NCBI GenBank assembly: GCA_017617315.1
Contig: JAFZWM010000028.1
Span: 1-48,674 of the forward strand
DNA from: Bacteroidaceae bacterium
GTDB taxonomy: Bacteria > Bacteroidota > Bacteroidia > Bacteroidales > Bacteroidaceae
Length of the DNA: 48,674 nt
Direction of reading: 5' to 3'
A program made the translations under genes and the position numbers. A model generated the notes under the pieces. The model was not told the DNA's origin. It did not search any database and saw nothing but the letters and a program-made list of their open reading frames with translations. Of this stretch, positions 6,978-16,724 are shown piece by piece (the first letter of the stretch is position 1; every line of letters begins with the position of its first letter).

Positions 6978-8531
6978 TTATTTGTTTCGTGGATTAGCCT
7001 GCAATCCTGCACTTATCACATCAGCAGGAATCTGCATTGCACGTCGTGGATCATCCTTTGTAAGAACATCAACCACCTCAACGGTATTGTTCTCTACTAT
7101 ACGGTGATGAACCTCGATGCCATATCGCTTGATATCACCCCAACGCCAGCCCTCGTCGAGAGTAAGAATACGGCGAGCATAAAGGATGAACTGAATCAAG
7201 TTCTCCGAGCCATTAGGCAAAGCGAAAGTCGGATTAAGCGCCTTCTTAATTGTCGGCTTTTCAGGAGCATAATTTTCTATATTATCATAGAAATTATTGA
7301 TAACATCCTCGCTAAGAACAACCTTACTGCTTGTATAATTGTTCTGGAACACCTGCATATCGGCAATGGCCTTTGCAAAATCGCCCTTCAGAGCATAAGC
7401 CTCGGCACGATCGAGAAGGGTTGCATCTGTATTGAAAGCATTTACAATTGTTCGGGTGTAACCAATACCTGCTGCAACATCAGTATACTCGAAATAATAA
7501 CCAACCTTACGCATTATTACCTTCATAATCTGTGTATTTGAGAACGGCTTGTGATAAATCACAGATGAGCCTTTTCCCCAAACACCAGTTGAAGAACATG
7601 TCTCGGTAGATGCAAGTGTTGCATTGTGAGTATACTTTTTATTTGCGCTATAAGGACCGCCCCAAACTGCCCATCCTGAATATGGAACAAACATGAGCAA
7701 ATTTGCCTTATTGTCAGCATTGCAATACTCATTTGGCTGAATCACACCGTTTGCATCAAGTTTTCCGTAAGCCTGCCAGTCGCGCAACATTGATGCAGGA
7801 TTATCACCAAGCACTCTTGTTGCATACTCTATAGCCTTGTCATACTTACCATAGTACAAGTAGAAACGTGCAGCGAAAGCACAAGCGGCTTTTGTGTTAA
7901 AGTGATACTTTGGCACAGAGTAAGCATCATCGCTGATAAGAGGAAGACCAGCCTCGATATCCTTTTCTATCTCCTCGTAAACAGAACCGATAGTTCCACG
8001 AGTATATGAAGGAGAAACTGTTTTTTCTGTTTCCTTCATATAAGGAATACCAAGATCCTTATCCTTGCCAGCCTCAGTCCAAGTGTTACAGAAGATATAG
8101 CTAAGCATAAAGTGATTGTAAGCACGGCAAAGAAGAGCCTCGCCACGCTGCGGATTCAATTCTGTAGGATTGCCCAACTTGTCGATTGACTCTAGTGCAA
8201 GGTTTGCGGCTGCAATGGCAGAATAGCTTGCATCCCAGAAATCCTGCTCGCCGTCATTATCATTCTCCTTTACATCGCGCCATTCCCAAGCCTCTGTATG
8301 AAATCTGTTGTATGCAGAATACTTAGAGCCATTGTCATCTACATTGTCGCTGGCAAACTCAGCCATCATCTGATAGTTTTTGACTGGATAAGCTGAAACG
8401 AGCAACTTTGCAATCTTATCCTGTGTATCTACCTCTGTACGGTTATCAGGAGTTTCGTCGAGATAGCTGTCGCAAGATGCGAGTGCCAGCGCAGAAACAA
8501 CGATACCTACGAAATAATATATTTTTTTCAT
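6978..8531 (-). CDS. SusD/RagB family substrate-binding lipoprotein
   Basis: Surface lid protein of a TonB-dependent uptake pair. Signal peptide with lipobox Cys20 (LALASC), then the familiar SYLDETPDN start of mature SusD proteins. The N-terminal TPR-like half includes RGEALLCRAYNHFML, where the usual RA-FY helix is seen. The C-terminal half carries RRILTLDEGWRWGDIKRYG, the variant of the conserved R-x-x-E-x-RW-D-x-KR signature. Length 517 is normal. It starts 20 bp after the SusC gene. Together the two proteins form the gated outer-membrane complex; the substrate is not evident. Confidence 0.95.
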   Translation of the reverse strand: MKKIYYFVGIVVSALALASCDSYLDETPDNRTEVDTQDKIAKLLVSAYPVKNYQMMAEFASDNVDDNGSKYSAYNRFHTEAWEWRDVKENDNDGEQDFWDASYSAIAAANLALESIDKLGNPTELNPQRGEALLCRAYNHFMLSYIFCNTWTEAGKDKDLGIPYMKETEKTVSPSYTRGTIGSVYEEIEKDIEAGLPLISDDAYSVPKYHFNTKAACAFAARFYLYYGKYDKAIEYATRVLGDNPASMLRDWQAYGKLDANGVIQPNEYCNADNKANLLMFVPYSGWAVWGGPYSANKKYTHNATLASTETCSSTGVWGKGSSVIYHKPFSNTQIMKVIMRKVGYYFEYTDVAAGIGYTRTIVNAFNTDATLLDRAEAYALKGDFAKAIADMQVFQNNYTSSKVVLSEDVINNFYDNIENYAPEKPTIKKALNPTFALPNGSENLIQFILYARRILTLDEGWRWGDIKRYGIEVHHRIVENNTVEVVDVLTKDDPRRAMQIPADVISAGLQANPRNK

Positions 8532-8551
8532 CTTAATTCTCTTTTTAATTA

Positions 8552-11500
8552 TTACAAACCTACACGAACTGTAAATGTGAACTGCTTTGGTACTGGTGCA
8601 GCAACACCACCTGAGTTGAAGAACTCAGGGTCCTGACCCTTCAGCTTAGAATCGCTGTAGATAAGGAACAGGTTGGTAGCCTGTAACTTGAGTGAAAGAT
8701 TGTTAATCTTTACGCTCTCGAGCCAAGACTTAGGGAAATCGTAAGAGAGTGAGACCTCCTTCATTCTTACGAAATCGCCCTTTGCAATGCGCTGGTCGCA
8801 ATAGTTGTATGAATTATAAGCATACTGGTAATCCTTATTTTCGTTGTACTGACGTGCACTCAACAAAACAGGAACGTTTGTATAATTCTCATCGCCCGGC
8901 AATGTCCAACGGTCTTTGAAATCGTTAGTCATTGAGGTAAGGTCGAGGTCACGATATTTAGCCTTGAACACAGGGTCGAGACGGATAACGTTACCGCCAG
9001 AGTAAGTGATGTAGACATTCAACTTCAAGTTCTTGTATCTGAATGTATTTCCGAAACTACCAGTAAATGTTGGGTCTGTAGGACCTTCGTACTTCAAGAA
9101 ATCCTTATTCTCACGCTCCTGGAAGTAGATTCCATCAACAGTTGTCTCTGTATGCTCTACATTTGTGTAGAATGAAGGAAGACCATCTTCTGTAAGACCA
9201 GCAAATGGAATAGAGAACAAACCGCGAACAGGATAGCCCTCAACTGCGAAACCAGAACCAGTAATAAGGTCGATGATACGAGTAGACGTTTTCAAATCAG
9301 TAACCTCGTTCTTTGCAAGAGAGTAAATCAAATCGGTGTTCCAAGAGAAGTTCTTAGTCTTGATGTTCTTAGAAGAAATTGTGAACTCAACACCATGAGA
9401 CTTCATAGAAGCCACGTTTGCCTTCTTCTGAGTAACACCACCTACACCCATTGTGTTAATAACACCGATAAGGTCGAAGTTGTTACGCTTATACCAGTCA
9501 ACAGCAATGTTCAGGCGGTTGTCGATGAAACCGAACTCACCGCCGATATTAAACTCGTGCTTCTTCTCGTAAGTAAGCTCGCTGTTCTCCAAATCGTCGA
9601 TATACAAACTGTTTTCCTGAACATTTGTGAAAGGACGGAATGGAGTCTTGCTCTTTACAACAACCATTGAGTTAGTTACATCCTGCGGACCACGGTCGGC
9701 AGTAAGTGAGTAAGAAGCCTTGATTGTTGCATGGCTGAATGCAGGCTTCAGAGCCTCGAAGAACTTCTCCTCGTGTACATTCCAAGCACCAGACACGTTC
9801 CAAGTAGGCAACCAGCGTGCACTACGGCTCTTACCAAGCTTGTTAGTACCCTCGTAGCGGACAGTTCCGTTAAGGGTGTACTTGCCAGCGTAGTTGTAAG
9901 TAAGGTTTGCAAAGAACGCAGCACTACGCGCGCGAGTGCGCCTCAAAGAATAGTATGGGTCAGAACCACGCTCGATACCCTGCTTGAAAAGCTCGTACAT
10001 ATAGTAAGGAGTCTCGCCCATAGAATACTGCATACCAACACCGTTAAAGTGGCTCTTTGAACGGTCGATGGCACTTGTCTCCATACCGCCAAAGAGGTTA
10101 GTGAAGTGCTTCTCGCTCCAAACATGATTCCAGTTTGCTGTAGCACGGAAGTCTGTGCCAAGAGTCTTGTAATCGTCTCTCATATAGAAACCGCCGACAG
10201 GCAATATTGAGATAGGCAACGCATAAGGATCATCAGGATTCTTGTACAGATAGTTGTTTCCGTCACGAATCTGTGAATCCCACATTGCACGGTATGCCAA
10301 AGACTGATTACTCTCGTCATCAATATAATGCTCTTGTGAAGAAGTTGAATACTTAACCGCACCAACAACACCAAGTTCGAGTTCGCCGACAGGCTTCCAC
10401 TTCAACTCGCCCTGCCATTTCATGTCGGCAACATTGAGTTCAAGATAGTTTTTCTCAAGTTCCTTGAGGATATTGAAATCTGCATAGTTACGAGTATAAT
10501 ACTCAGTTGGAGACATAGCTCTTGATGTATTCAGCGCGTAAGAATAAGGGTTGATATCGAAATCACGCTTAACCTCACCACTTACAACATCAACATCCTG
10601 ACCGAGTGTACCCGGTGCATTCTGCTTACGGTATGATGCATTGCCAAGAAGGTTGAGAGTAAGATTCTTGGTAATGTTGTAAGAAGAGTTGATATTTGCA
10701 GTATAACGGTTAACCTTGCTCTGCTTGTACCATCCCGGATCGGTCATTACAGAAAGAGAGGCATAGAGCGAAGAACGGTCTGTACCGGTTGAGATACTGA
10801 TAGAGTGGTTCTGCATGATGCTGTTTGTAAACAACTCGTCGAACCAGTCGGTATTACGATACTCAGCCTCGCGGAGATATGCAGCGCGAGCCTCTGGAGT
10901 ATTCTCAAGAGCGAAAGTACCAGTAGTTGGGTCGTAAGTATTGATGAGCTTATACATTCTACCGTACACACCGCTACCTTCAGCGTGGTAAACATCGTTG
11001 AAGTTAAGCCAGCCCTTCTCTTCCATCTCCTTGTATATAGCCATCTGCTCCTGTGAGTTCATGATGTTGAAGTTGCGGTAGCTTGGCTTCAGACGCATAG
11101 TGAACTCGCCAGTATAGTTAACATGGCTCTGTCCTGCCTTACCCTTCTTTGTAGTGATTACAATCACACCAGCCATGGCACGCGCACCATAGATAGATGT
11201 AGCGGAACCATCCTTCAGAATCTGCATGCTCTCGATATCGTCTGAGTTCAGACCAGAGATTGCAGAGCTGACAAGAGTCTCTGCATCACCTGATGACAAG
11301 GCATCGGCGCTAACCTCAACGGCATCTTCCATAACCACGCCATCAACAACCCAAAGAGGGCGGCTATTACCGTAGATAGAAGTAGCACCACGAACGCGAA
11401 TCTTTGGAGCAGTACCGAATGTACCAGATACGTTCTGCACAGACACACCAGCCGAACGACCTTCGAGCGAACGGCTGATATCAGCCATACCGTCGAGCTT

Positions 11501-11893
11501 CATGTCCTCAGCCTTGAGCTGTGATGTAGCACCGGTAAACATACGCTTGTCCATGCGCTGCATACCTGTTACAACAACTTCGTCGATAACCTTGCTGTCG
11601 GGTTCAAGAACCACCTTAACGTTAGACTTGATTTGTACCACCTGAGTCTTCATACCGAGATATGAAACCTCGAGACTCTTTGCACTTGCCGGAATTCCTG
11701 TAAGAGTGAATTTTCCGTTTAAATCACTAATTGTTCCCAAGGTTGTTCCTTTTACCATTATCGAAGCACCAACAACAGGCTCGTTGTCTTCTGCCGAAAT
11801 AACAATACCAGAAACCTTAGAAACTTGCGCACTACTAATTGCCGAAAAGCAAAAAATCAGTAATGAGCAAAGCAACAATACTTTTCCTCTCAT
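8552..11893 (-). CDS. SusC/RagA family TonB-linked outer-membrane transporter
   Basis: First gene of the operon. Residues 1-22 are a signal peptide (ISSAQ). Residues about 27-105 form a CarboxypepD_reg-like domain (VSGIVISAEDNEPVVGAS and LNGKFTLTGIPA). The TonB-box-like DEVVVTG and a plug domain reach to about residue 250 (IRVRGATSIYGNSRPLWVVDG, with SIYGARAMAGVIVITTKKG). A roughly 860-residue barrel follows and ends in FTVRVGL. Length 1113 is typical. It works with the SusD protein to import a substrate released by surface enzymes, energised by TonB-ExbBD. Upstream is a TAATTTTG -7 element (11943-11950). No ECF-sigma/anti-sigma pair or hybrid two-component regulator lies beside it, so its regulation is not visible here. 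Confidence 0.95.
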   Translation of the reverse strand: MRGKVLLLCSLLIFCFSAISSAQVSKVSGIVISAEDNEPVVGASIMVKGTTLGTISDLNGKFTLTGIPASAKSLEVSYLGMKTQVVQIKSNVKVVLEPDSKVIDEVVVTGMQRMDKRMFTGATSQLKAEDMKLDGMADISRSLEGRSAGVSVQNVSGTFGTAPKIRVRGATSIYGNSRPLWVVDGVVMEDAVEVSADALSSGDAETLVSSAISGLNSDDIESMQILKDGSATSIYGARAMAGVIVITTKKGKAGQSHVNYTGEFTMRLKPSYRNFNIMNSQEQMAIYKEMEEKGWLNFNDVYHAEGSGVYGRMYKLINTYDPTTGTFALENTPEARAAYLREAEYRNTDWFDELFTNSIMQNHSISISTGTDRSSLYASLSVMTDPGWYKQSKVNRYTANINSSYNITKNLTLNLLGNASYRKQNAPGTLGQDVDVVSGEVKRDFDINPYSYALNTSRAMSPTEYYTRNYADFNILKELEKNYLELNVADMKWQGELKWKPVGELELGVVGAVKYSTSSQEHYIDDESNQSLAYRAMWDSQIRDGNNYLYKNPDDPYALPISILPVGGFYMRDDYKTLGTDFRATANWNHVWSEKHFTNLFGGMETSAIDRSKSHFNGVGMQYSMGETPYYMYELFKQGIERGSDPYYSLRRTRARSAAFFANLTYNYAGKYTLNGTVRYEGTNKLGKSRSARWLPTWNVSGAWNVHEEKFFEALKPAFSHATIKASYSLTADRGPQDVTNSMVVVKSKTPFRPFTNVQENSLYIDDLENSELTYEKKHEFNIGGEFGFIDNRLNIAVDWYKRNNFDLIGVINTMGVGGVTQKKANVASMKSHGVEFTISSKNIKTKNFSWNTDLIYSLAKNEVTDLKTSTRIIDLITGSGFAVEGYPVRGLFSIPFAGLTEDGLPSFYTNVEHTETTVDGIYFQERENKDFLKYEGPTDPTFTGSFGNTFRYKNLKLNVYITYSGGNVIRLDPVFKAKYRDLDLTSMTNDFKDRWTLPGDENYTNVPVLLSARQYNENKDYQYAYNSYNYCDQRIAKGDFVRMKEVSLSYDFPKSWLESVKINNLSLKLQATNLFLIYSDSKLKGQDPEFFNSGGVAAPVPKQFTFTVRVGL

Positions 11894-11942
11894 TGTCTTT
11901 TAGTAAAATGATTTTAATGTTTTATAATATAATCTCTCAGCG

Positions 11943-11950
11943 CAAAATTA
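11943..11950 (-). promoter_or_regulatory. -7 element of the SusC/D operon
   Basis: TAATTTTG on the minus strand about 50 bp before the SusC ATG. A TTTG exists upstream but at a shorter spacing than the usual 19 bp, so the promoter may be weak or activator-dependent. Confidence 0.45.
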
Positions 11951-12140
11951 TAAAAAACAAACATACAAATGCATAAATTTATTATTTTTTTACGTCAATT
12001 ACCAAAAATATAACATTTTTATGGTATTTTTTTAACTTCAGAGGGCTTTTCAGGCGAGAAATCACCCACAAAACAACTGATAGACAAAATCCGAATCCGC
12101 TTTCTTTTTGACCATTTTTAGCGAAAACAACTTACATTTG

Positions 12141-12262
12141 CACCTTCAGATTACCGTATAAAAAATGATTTCAGGTATGAAAAATGATTTTTCATCATTT
12201 AAGTTTCAAGACAAAAAAATAAGCCATAACTGCCGATATCAGAATCGGAGTTATGGCTTTCT
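12141..12262 (+). ncRNA. Possible short plus-strand transcript
   Basis: TACATTTG (12133-12140) fits the -7 consensus on the plus strand. A TTTG (12107-12110) stands 22 bp upstream, longer than usual. About 80 bp later the transcript would meet a strong hairpin (12221-12259), although the T run on this strand is poor. A small stem AAATGAT/ATCATTT lies inside. No ORF is convincing. It may simply be untranscribed spacer between the SusC and fucO genes. Confidence 0.25.
12213..12262 (-). terminator. Intrinsic terminator of fucO
   Basis: Stem AAGCCATAACT/AGTTATGGCTT (12221-12231 with 12249-12259), extended by CCGAT/ATCGG after a one-base bulge. On the minus strand it is followed by TTATTTTTTT. 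It lies 40 bp after the fucO stop. Confidence 0.85.
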
Positions 12263-12298
12263 TACTTATCTGTTATTTATTACTAACCGATGCTGCAA

Positions 12299-13453
12299 TT
12301 ACAGCACCTTCTTGTATAGCTCGATGATTTCAGCCTCTGTTACATCGCGAGGGTTGCCCGGAGTGCAGACATCGGCAATAGCCTGAGCAGCAAGAGCAGG
12401 AATGTTCTCCTCCTTGATGTTGAGGTCGCTCAAGTGCTGTGGGATGCCAACCTTTATTGACAGAGCACGAACTGCATCAACGGCAGCCTGTGCAGCCTGC
12501 TCAGCAGTCATGCCGGTAGTGTCAACGCCCATTGTTCTGGCAATAACGCCATACTTCTCGATACACTTAGGCATGTTGAACTCCATGATGGTTGGAAGAA
12601 GCAAGGCATTTGCCACGCCGTGAGGAATATCGAACAGCGAACCCATTGGGTGAGCCATTCCGTGAACAAGGCCAAGACCAACGTTAGAGAATGCCTGAGC
12701 TGCGATGTACTGAGCCAATGCCATGCCCTCACGTCCTACCGGGTTTGTAGGCTCTTCGACTGCAAGCGGAAGATTCTCGGCAATCATCTTGATAGCCTGA
12801 AGTTCGTACATATCGCTCATAACCCATGCGCCCTTGGTGATGTAACCCTCGATAGCGTGAGTAAGAGCATCCATACCAGTTGCAGCAGTCAAGCCCTTTG
12901 GAAGAGTGTACATCAACTCTGGGTCTACGATTGCAACGGCAGGAATATCGTTAGGGTCAACGCAGACCATCTTAGCCTGACGCTCCTCGTCGATGATAAC
13001 GTAGTTGATTGTTACCTCGGCACCAGTTCCGGCAGTTGTAGGAAGAGCGATGATTGGCACAGACTTGTTCTTAGTCGGAGCGCAACCCTCGAGCGAAACA
13101 ACATCGCTGAACTCAGGATTGTTGCTCACGATACCAATACCCTTTGCAGTATCCATTGACGAACCGCCGCCGATAGCGATAAGACAGTCGGCTCCCGACT
13201 TCTTGAAAGCCTCTACGCCCTGCTTTACGTTAGTAACTGTTGGGTTTGGCTTAATCTCGCTATATATTTCATAAGGGAAACCAGCTTCGTCGAGTACGTC
13301 TGTTACCATCTTGGCAGTACCAACCTTAAGCAAGCCCTTGTCGGTAGCAACCAATGCCTTGTGCAAGTTAAGTCTCTTGAGTACAGCAGGCAACTCCTTA
13401 CGGCAACCTGCGCCGAAGTATGAAACTTCGTTCAAAATAAATCTCTGTGCCAT
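12299..13453 (-). CDS. fucO: Lactaldehyde reductase / L-1,2-propanediol oxidoreductase
   Basis: Iron-dependent group III alcohol dehydrogenase of the cytoplasm that reduces L-lactaldehyde, from fucose or rhamnose breakdown, to 1,2-propanediol with NADH. The sequence follows E. coli FucO closely: GGGS dinucleotide motif at 95-98, PTTAGTGAEVTINYVI at 138-153, the HAIEGYITKGAW block, and four metal ligands Asp195, His199, His264 and His278, which match FucO Asp196, His200, His263 and His277. Length 384 is normal. No fucose or rhamnose isomerase, kinase or aldolase lies nearby, so the gene stands alone with its own terminator and a TATCTTTG -7 element (13537-13544). A broader alcohol dehydrogenase role is possible, but the FucO-like signature is strong. 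Confidence 0.9.
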   Translation of the reverse strand: MAQRFILNEVSYFGAGCRKELPAVLKRLNLHKALVATDKGLLKVGTAKMVTDVLDEAGFPYEIYSEIKPNPTVTNVKQGVEAFKKSGADCLIAIGGGSSMDTAKGIGIVSNNPEFSDVVSLEGCAPTKNKSVPIIALPTTAGTGAEVTINYVIIDEERQAKMVCVDPNDIPAVAIVDPELMYTLPKGLTAATGMDALTHAIEGYITKGAWVMSDMYELQAIKMIAENLPLAVEEPTNPVGREGMALAQYIAAQAFSNVGLGLVHGMAHPMGSLFDIPHGVANALLLPTIMEFNMPKCIEKYGVIARTMGVDTTGMTAEQAAQAAVDAVRALSIKVGIPQHLSDLNIKEENIPALAAQAIADVCTPGNPRDVTEAEIIELYKKVL

Positions 13454-13536
13454 TTGTTGTTTATAGTATTTATTAAATAAATAGTGTATATAGTTTCAGT
13501 AAAAATAATAGTATTTGTATTAAAATTATAGTGTTA

Positions 13537-13544
13537 CAAAGATA
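13537..13544 (-). promoter_or_regulatory. -7 element of fucO
   Basis: TATCTTTG on the minus strand, about 85 bp before the ATG. A TTG lies 21 bp upstream of it, giving an approximate -33 match. Confidence 0.6.
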
Positions 13545-13606
13545 GTCTGTTTTTCTGAAAATATACAATATGTTTTTGATTTTTTTAATGTGTTTTTAGA
13601 CACATT

Positions 13607-15001
13607 TTAGCGGCCGATGCGGTCGAGGTGCATCCAGTTTCCCCATTTGAATCTGGCAAGGAACATCATTCCCCTGAAACAAAGTTCGATGCACATTGCA
13701 AGCCAAACGCCGTTGAGACCGTAGACCGGAGCAAGGAAATATGCAAGCGTAAGACGAACAATCCAGATGCTGCAAAGATTCATGGTGCATGGCACAAGCG
13801 TATCGCCCGCCCCGACAAAAACGCCGTAGCACACAATGCTGGCAGCAAACATAGGCTCGGCAAAAGCCTCGATGCGGAGTGCACTGACGCCAAGTTCGAG
13901 AATCTGCTGGTTGTCGGTCATGAAACCAATCATATAAGGTGCGGCGAAATACATAACCACGCCCATCAGAGCCATAACGCACATACCCATCGTTATGGTT
14001 ATCCGGGCAAGCTTTCGGGTGAGCGATATGCGCATAGCCCCAAGTCCCTGTCCGATGAGGGTTGTAGAAGCCTCGCTGATTCCGTAGCCCGGCATGTAGC
14101 AAAGACTCTCGGCTGTGATGCCGAAAGAGTTTGCGGCAATAGAGAACGTGCCGAGAGGCGCAACGATTCGGGTGGCGAGAATCTGCGCGCCGTTGAACAT
14201 TATTCGCTCAATACCGACCGGCATTCCGATGTGGAACGCCTTGGCAAGCACTTCCTTCTTGGGCACGAAACTGCCCTTCTCACGCGTAAGCCTTAAATCA
14301 GAGGAGATGAAGACGGCATAGACAAGCATGAGTATTGCCGATGTGGTAACAGCTGCAGCCGTTCCCCACGCCGCTCCGACAACGCCCATATCCATGACAA
14401 AAATAAAGAAGTAGTTGAAGAATACATCGAAGAAGCACATCGATATATTCACGGCACTCGGAAACTTAAGGTTTCCGCTGCAACGTATAACCGCTCCTGC
14501 CACAATCTTGAGTTGCAGAACCGGGATGAAGCAAGCATAAATAAAGAAATAGTCTGATGCTCCCTCAACTATTTCGGGCGAACCGCCAAGCCATACAGGC
14601 AGCTGTCCGCTTATGGCAATCGTTATTGAGCCAAGAAGGATGCCGAAGGCAAGGCAGACGGTTATTGCCTGACGGAAGATATCTCTCGCCCCCACCCTGT
14701 TGTTTGCTCCCATCATGTGGGCCACCTGAACGGCAAAGCTCGTAGACACCGAGGCACACAAACCCGAGCAGAGCCATATCGTCGTGCTCATCAGTCCCAC
14801 CGAAGCCGATGCCGCAGGGCCGAGGCTACCAACCATCGAGGCGTCGATATAGGACATCACAACATTCGACATCTGCGACAAGATAGACGGAATACTAAGC
14901 ATTACAGCAAGCAAAATCTGCTGCTGCAACGTTAGTTCCTTACCGTCCCTGATCATCTGGAGAAGGTAGGAAGTGCCGTTTTCTTTTCCAAACAGAGCCA
15001 T
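13607..15001 (-). CDS. MATE family multidrug/metabolite efflux transporter
   Basis: Inner-membrane exporter driven by Na+ or H+, with about 12 hydrophobic segments in two similar six-helix halves. Typical MATE features are the early LSQMSNVVMSYIDASMVGSLG stretch (family pattern around a membrane-embedded Asp), the loop GANNRVGARDIFRQA, and the second-half counterpart LIGQGLGAMRISLTRKLA. Length 464 is standard. Its ATG overlaps the stop of the upstream Na/Pi gene (TAATG), so translation is coupled. Substrate cannot be predicted. Pairing with a phosphate cotransporter is not an arrangement I can explain. Confidence 0.92.
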   Translation of the reverse strand: MALFGKENGTSYLLQMIRDGKELTLQQQILLAVMLSIPSILSQMSNVVMSYIDASMVGSLGPAASASVGLMSTTIWLCSGLCASVSTSFAVQVAHMMGANNRVGARDIFRQAITVCLAFGILLGSITIAISGQLPVWLGGSPEIVEGASDYFFIYACFIPVLQLKIVAGAVIRCSGNLKFPSAVNISMCFFDVFFNYFFIFVMDMGVVGAAWGTAAAVTTSAILMLVYAVFISSDLRLTREKGSFVPKKEVLAKAFHIGMPVGIERIMFNGAQILATRIVAPLGTFSIAANSFGITAESLCYMPGYGISEASTTLIGQGLGAMRISLTRKLARITITMGMCVMALMGVVMYFAAPYMIGFMTDNQQILELGVSALRIEAFAEPMFAASIVCYGVFVGAGDTLVPCTMNLCSIWIVRLTLAYFLAPVYGLNGVWLAMCIELCFRGMMFLARFKWGNWMHLDRIGR

Positions 15002-16686
15002 TAAACTCTTTGTGTTCTTGCCTCTACAACGTTAACGACATAATCGCCAAGTTTTTCGCACTCGAGGATGATATCCATATAGTGAACTCCGAGCTGATAG
15101 TCGTACTTCTGGTCGTTTACGTCGATAATATTCTGCGTCTTCAGCTGTGTGCGGAAGTTGTTTATCTCGTTCTCGATGTTGTATGTAGAATTTACGTCTC
15201 TGTGGCGGTCCTTCAGCACAACCATCATCTGCGTAAGAGCCTTGTCAGTAAGGTCGAACATCTGATGAACGTGGTCGAGTTGGCTTTCGGTAAGCGTCTT
15301 CTTCTCGGTGTAGCAATGATTTATTGTGCGCGCAAGGTTGAAGCAGCTGTCGCCAATGCTCTCAATCTCGGTAATCTCGCGAAGCATGATGCGTATCTTC
15401 TGCTTTGTATCGTCGCTGAGTCGGCCCTCGCTCACCTTGTTAAGATAGTTGGCAATCTCAACCTCCATATTGTCGCAGATGCCCTCGTACTTCTCAATGC
15501 GGGCAAAGAGTTTGTTGAAGTCGGCCTGCTTCTCGGTGTGCATAAGTGTGCGCACAAGACCGAACATCTTCTGCGAACGGACGGCAAAGTTGTTGATTTC
15601 CTTCTGAGCCTCGAGAACCGAAAGCTCGGCAGTCGACAAGATACCGCCGCTGATGAAGTTGAGTCTGAACTCGTCGTCCTCGTCCTGATTCTTAGATACG
15701 ATTACACGGCAGACGAGTTTCTCAATCAGCTTGATGAACCATATAAGGATGAGCACGTTACATACATTGAAAGCGGTATGGAAGGTTGCCAGAACGAAAG
15801 TGAGTTTGCCAGCCTCTGCTGCCGCATCTGCTCCGGTGAGCGTTACGTCGTAGCCAACAAGTCCGCACACCATATTAACGAACGGCTTGAAACAGATAAG
15901 CACCCAAAATACGCCGAACAGGTTGAAGAACATGTGGGCAAAGGCAGCTCTGCGTGCCTGCGTATTTGCAGTGAGCGCTGCGATGTTTGAAGTTACGGTT
16001 GTACCGATGTTCTCGCCCATTACAAGCGCAATACCCTGATAGATTGGCAGAACGCCCTGCGAGCACAGAATCATGGTAATCGCCATGATGGCAGCCGAAC
16101 TCTGCACACACATAGTAAGGATGCCGCCCAGCAAGAGGAAGAGCAGGATGCTAAAGAATCCGTAGTTGCCGGTTGATGCAAAGAAGTCGAGCACAACCTG
16201 ATTGTGTCCCAAATCCATGTCGATGGCATTCTGACGCAACATTCCGAGTCCGAAGAAAAGGAAGCTCAATCCAAAAATAAATTCGCCGAGGCTCTTGCGT
16301 TTCTTCGAATAGTTAAACGCTAAAGCCACGGCGAACATAGGGAATACGTAATCTGCAATATTAAAGTTGAAGCCAGCCGACATTATCCATGCAGTAAATG
16401 TAGTACCAATATTAGCACCCATTATTACAGAAATTGCCTGTACCAGCGTAAGCAAGCCTGCATTTACAAAACTGACGGTCATCACGGTTGTTGCTGTTGA
16501 TGATTGGATGGCTGCGGTTATAAAGGCTCCGGTAAACAGTCCCGTTACCCTATTCGTTGTCATTGCACCAAGAACATGGCGCAAATGACTACCTGCCATC
16601 TTCTGAAGACCCTCGCTCATCACCTTCATTCCGTACATTAGAAGAGCCAGACAGCCTATCAGCTTCAAAAAGATAAATATTGACAT
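15001..16686 (-). CDS. Na/Pi cotransporter family protein with C-terminal PhoU-like domain
   Basis: Inner-membrane Na+-dependent phosphate transporter of the NptA/PNaS family. The two inverted repeats carry the signature Gln/Asn-rich loops MGANIGTTFTAW and MGENIGTTVTSN, together with QSSTATTVM and QSSAAIMAI. Membrane helices fill residues 1 to about 320. The rest is helical and PhoU-like (about 360-555), including EITEIESIGDSCFNLARTI. I chose ATG 16686 (561 aa). The longer TTG start at 16719 falls inside the TATATTTG promoter element (16717-16724), so it cannot be translated from that promoter. The gene is translationally coupled to the MATE gene. Confidence 0.92.
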   Translation of the reverse strand: MSIFIFLKLIGCLALLMYGMKVMSEGLQKMAGSHLRHVLGAMTTNRVTGLFTGAFITAAIQSSTATTVMTVSFVNAGLLTLVQAISVIMGANIGTTFTAWIMSAGFNFNIADYVFPMFAVALAFNYSKKRKSLGEFIFGLSFLFFGLGMLRQNAIDMDLGHNQVVLDFFASTGNYGFFSILLFLLLGGILTMCVQSSAAIMAITMILCSQGVLPIYQGIALVMGENIGTTVTSNIAALTANTQARRAAFAHMFFNLFGVFWVLICFKPFVNMVCGLVGYDVTLTGADAAAEAGKLTFVLATFHTAFNVCNVLILIWFIKLIEKLVCRVIVSKNQDEDDEFRLNFISGGILSTAELSVLEAQKEINNFAVRSQKMFGLVRTLMHTEKQADFNKLFARIEKYEGICDNMEVEIANYLNKVSEGRLSDDTKQKIRIMLREITEIESIGDSCFNLARTINHCYTEKKTLTESQLDHVHQMFDLTDKALTQMMVVLKDRHRDVNSTYNIENEINNFRTQLKTQNIIDVNDQKYDYQLGVHYMDIILECEKLGDYVVNVVEARTQRV

Positions 16687-16716
16687 AAGTATGTTTAATA
16701 TTACAAAAATCTGTTG

Positions 16717-16724
16717 CAAATATA
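16717..16724 (-). promoter_or_regulatory. -7 element of the Na/Pi cotransporter-MATE operon
   Basis: TATATTTG on the minus strand, 30 bp before the ATG at 16686. A TTG lies about 22 bp upstream. From 16725 to 16880 I see no gene or clear signal. Confidence 0.6.

Noticed and set aside
15010-15990. 326-residue open frame on the plus strand
   Set aside because: Antisense shadow of the Na/Pi cotransporter gene; the minus-strand product has clear family motifs.
16687-16719. TTG start giving 11 extra residues to the Na/Pi cotransporter
   Set aside because: The codon lies inside the TATATTTG promoter element, so it would precede or coincide with the transcription start.
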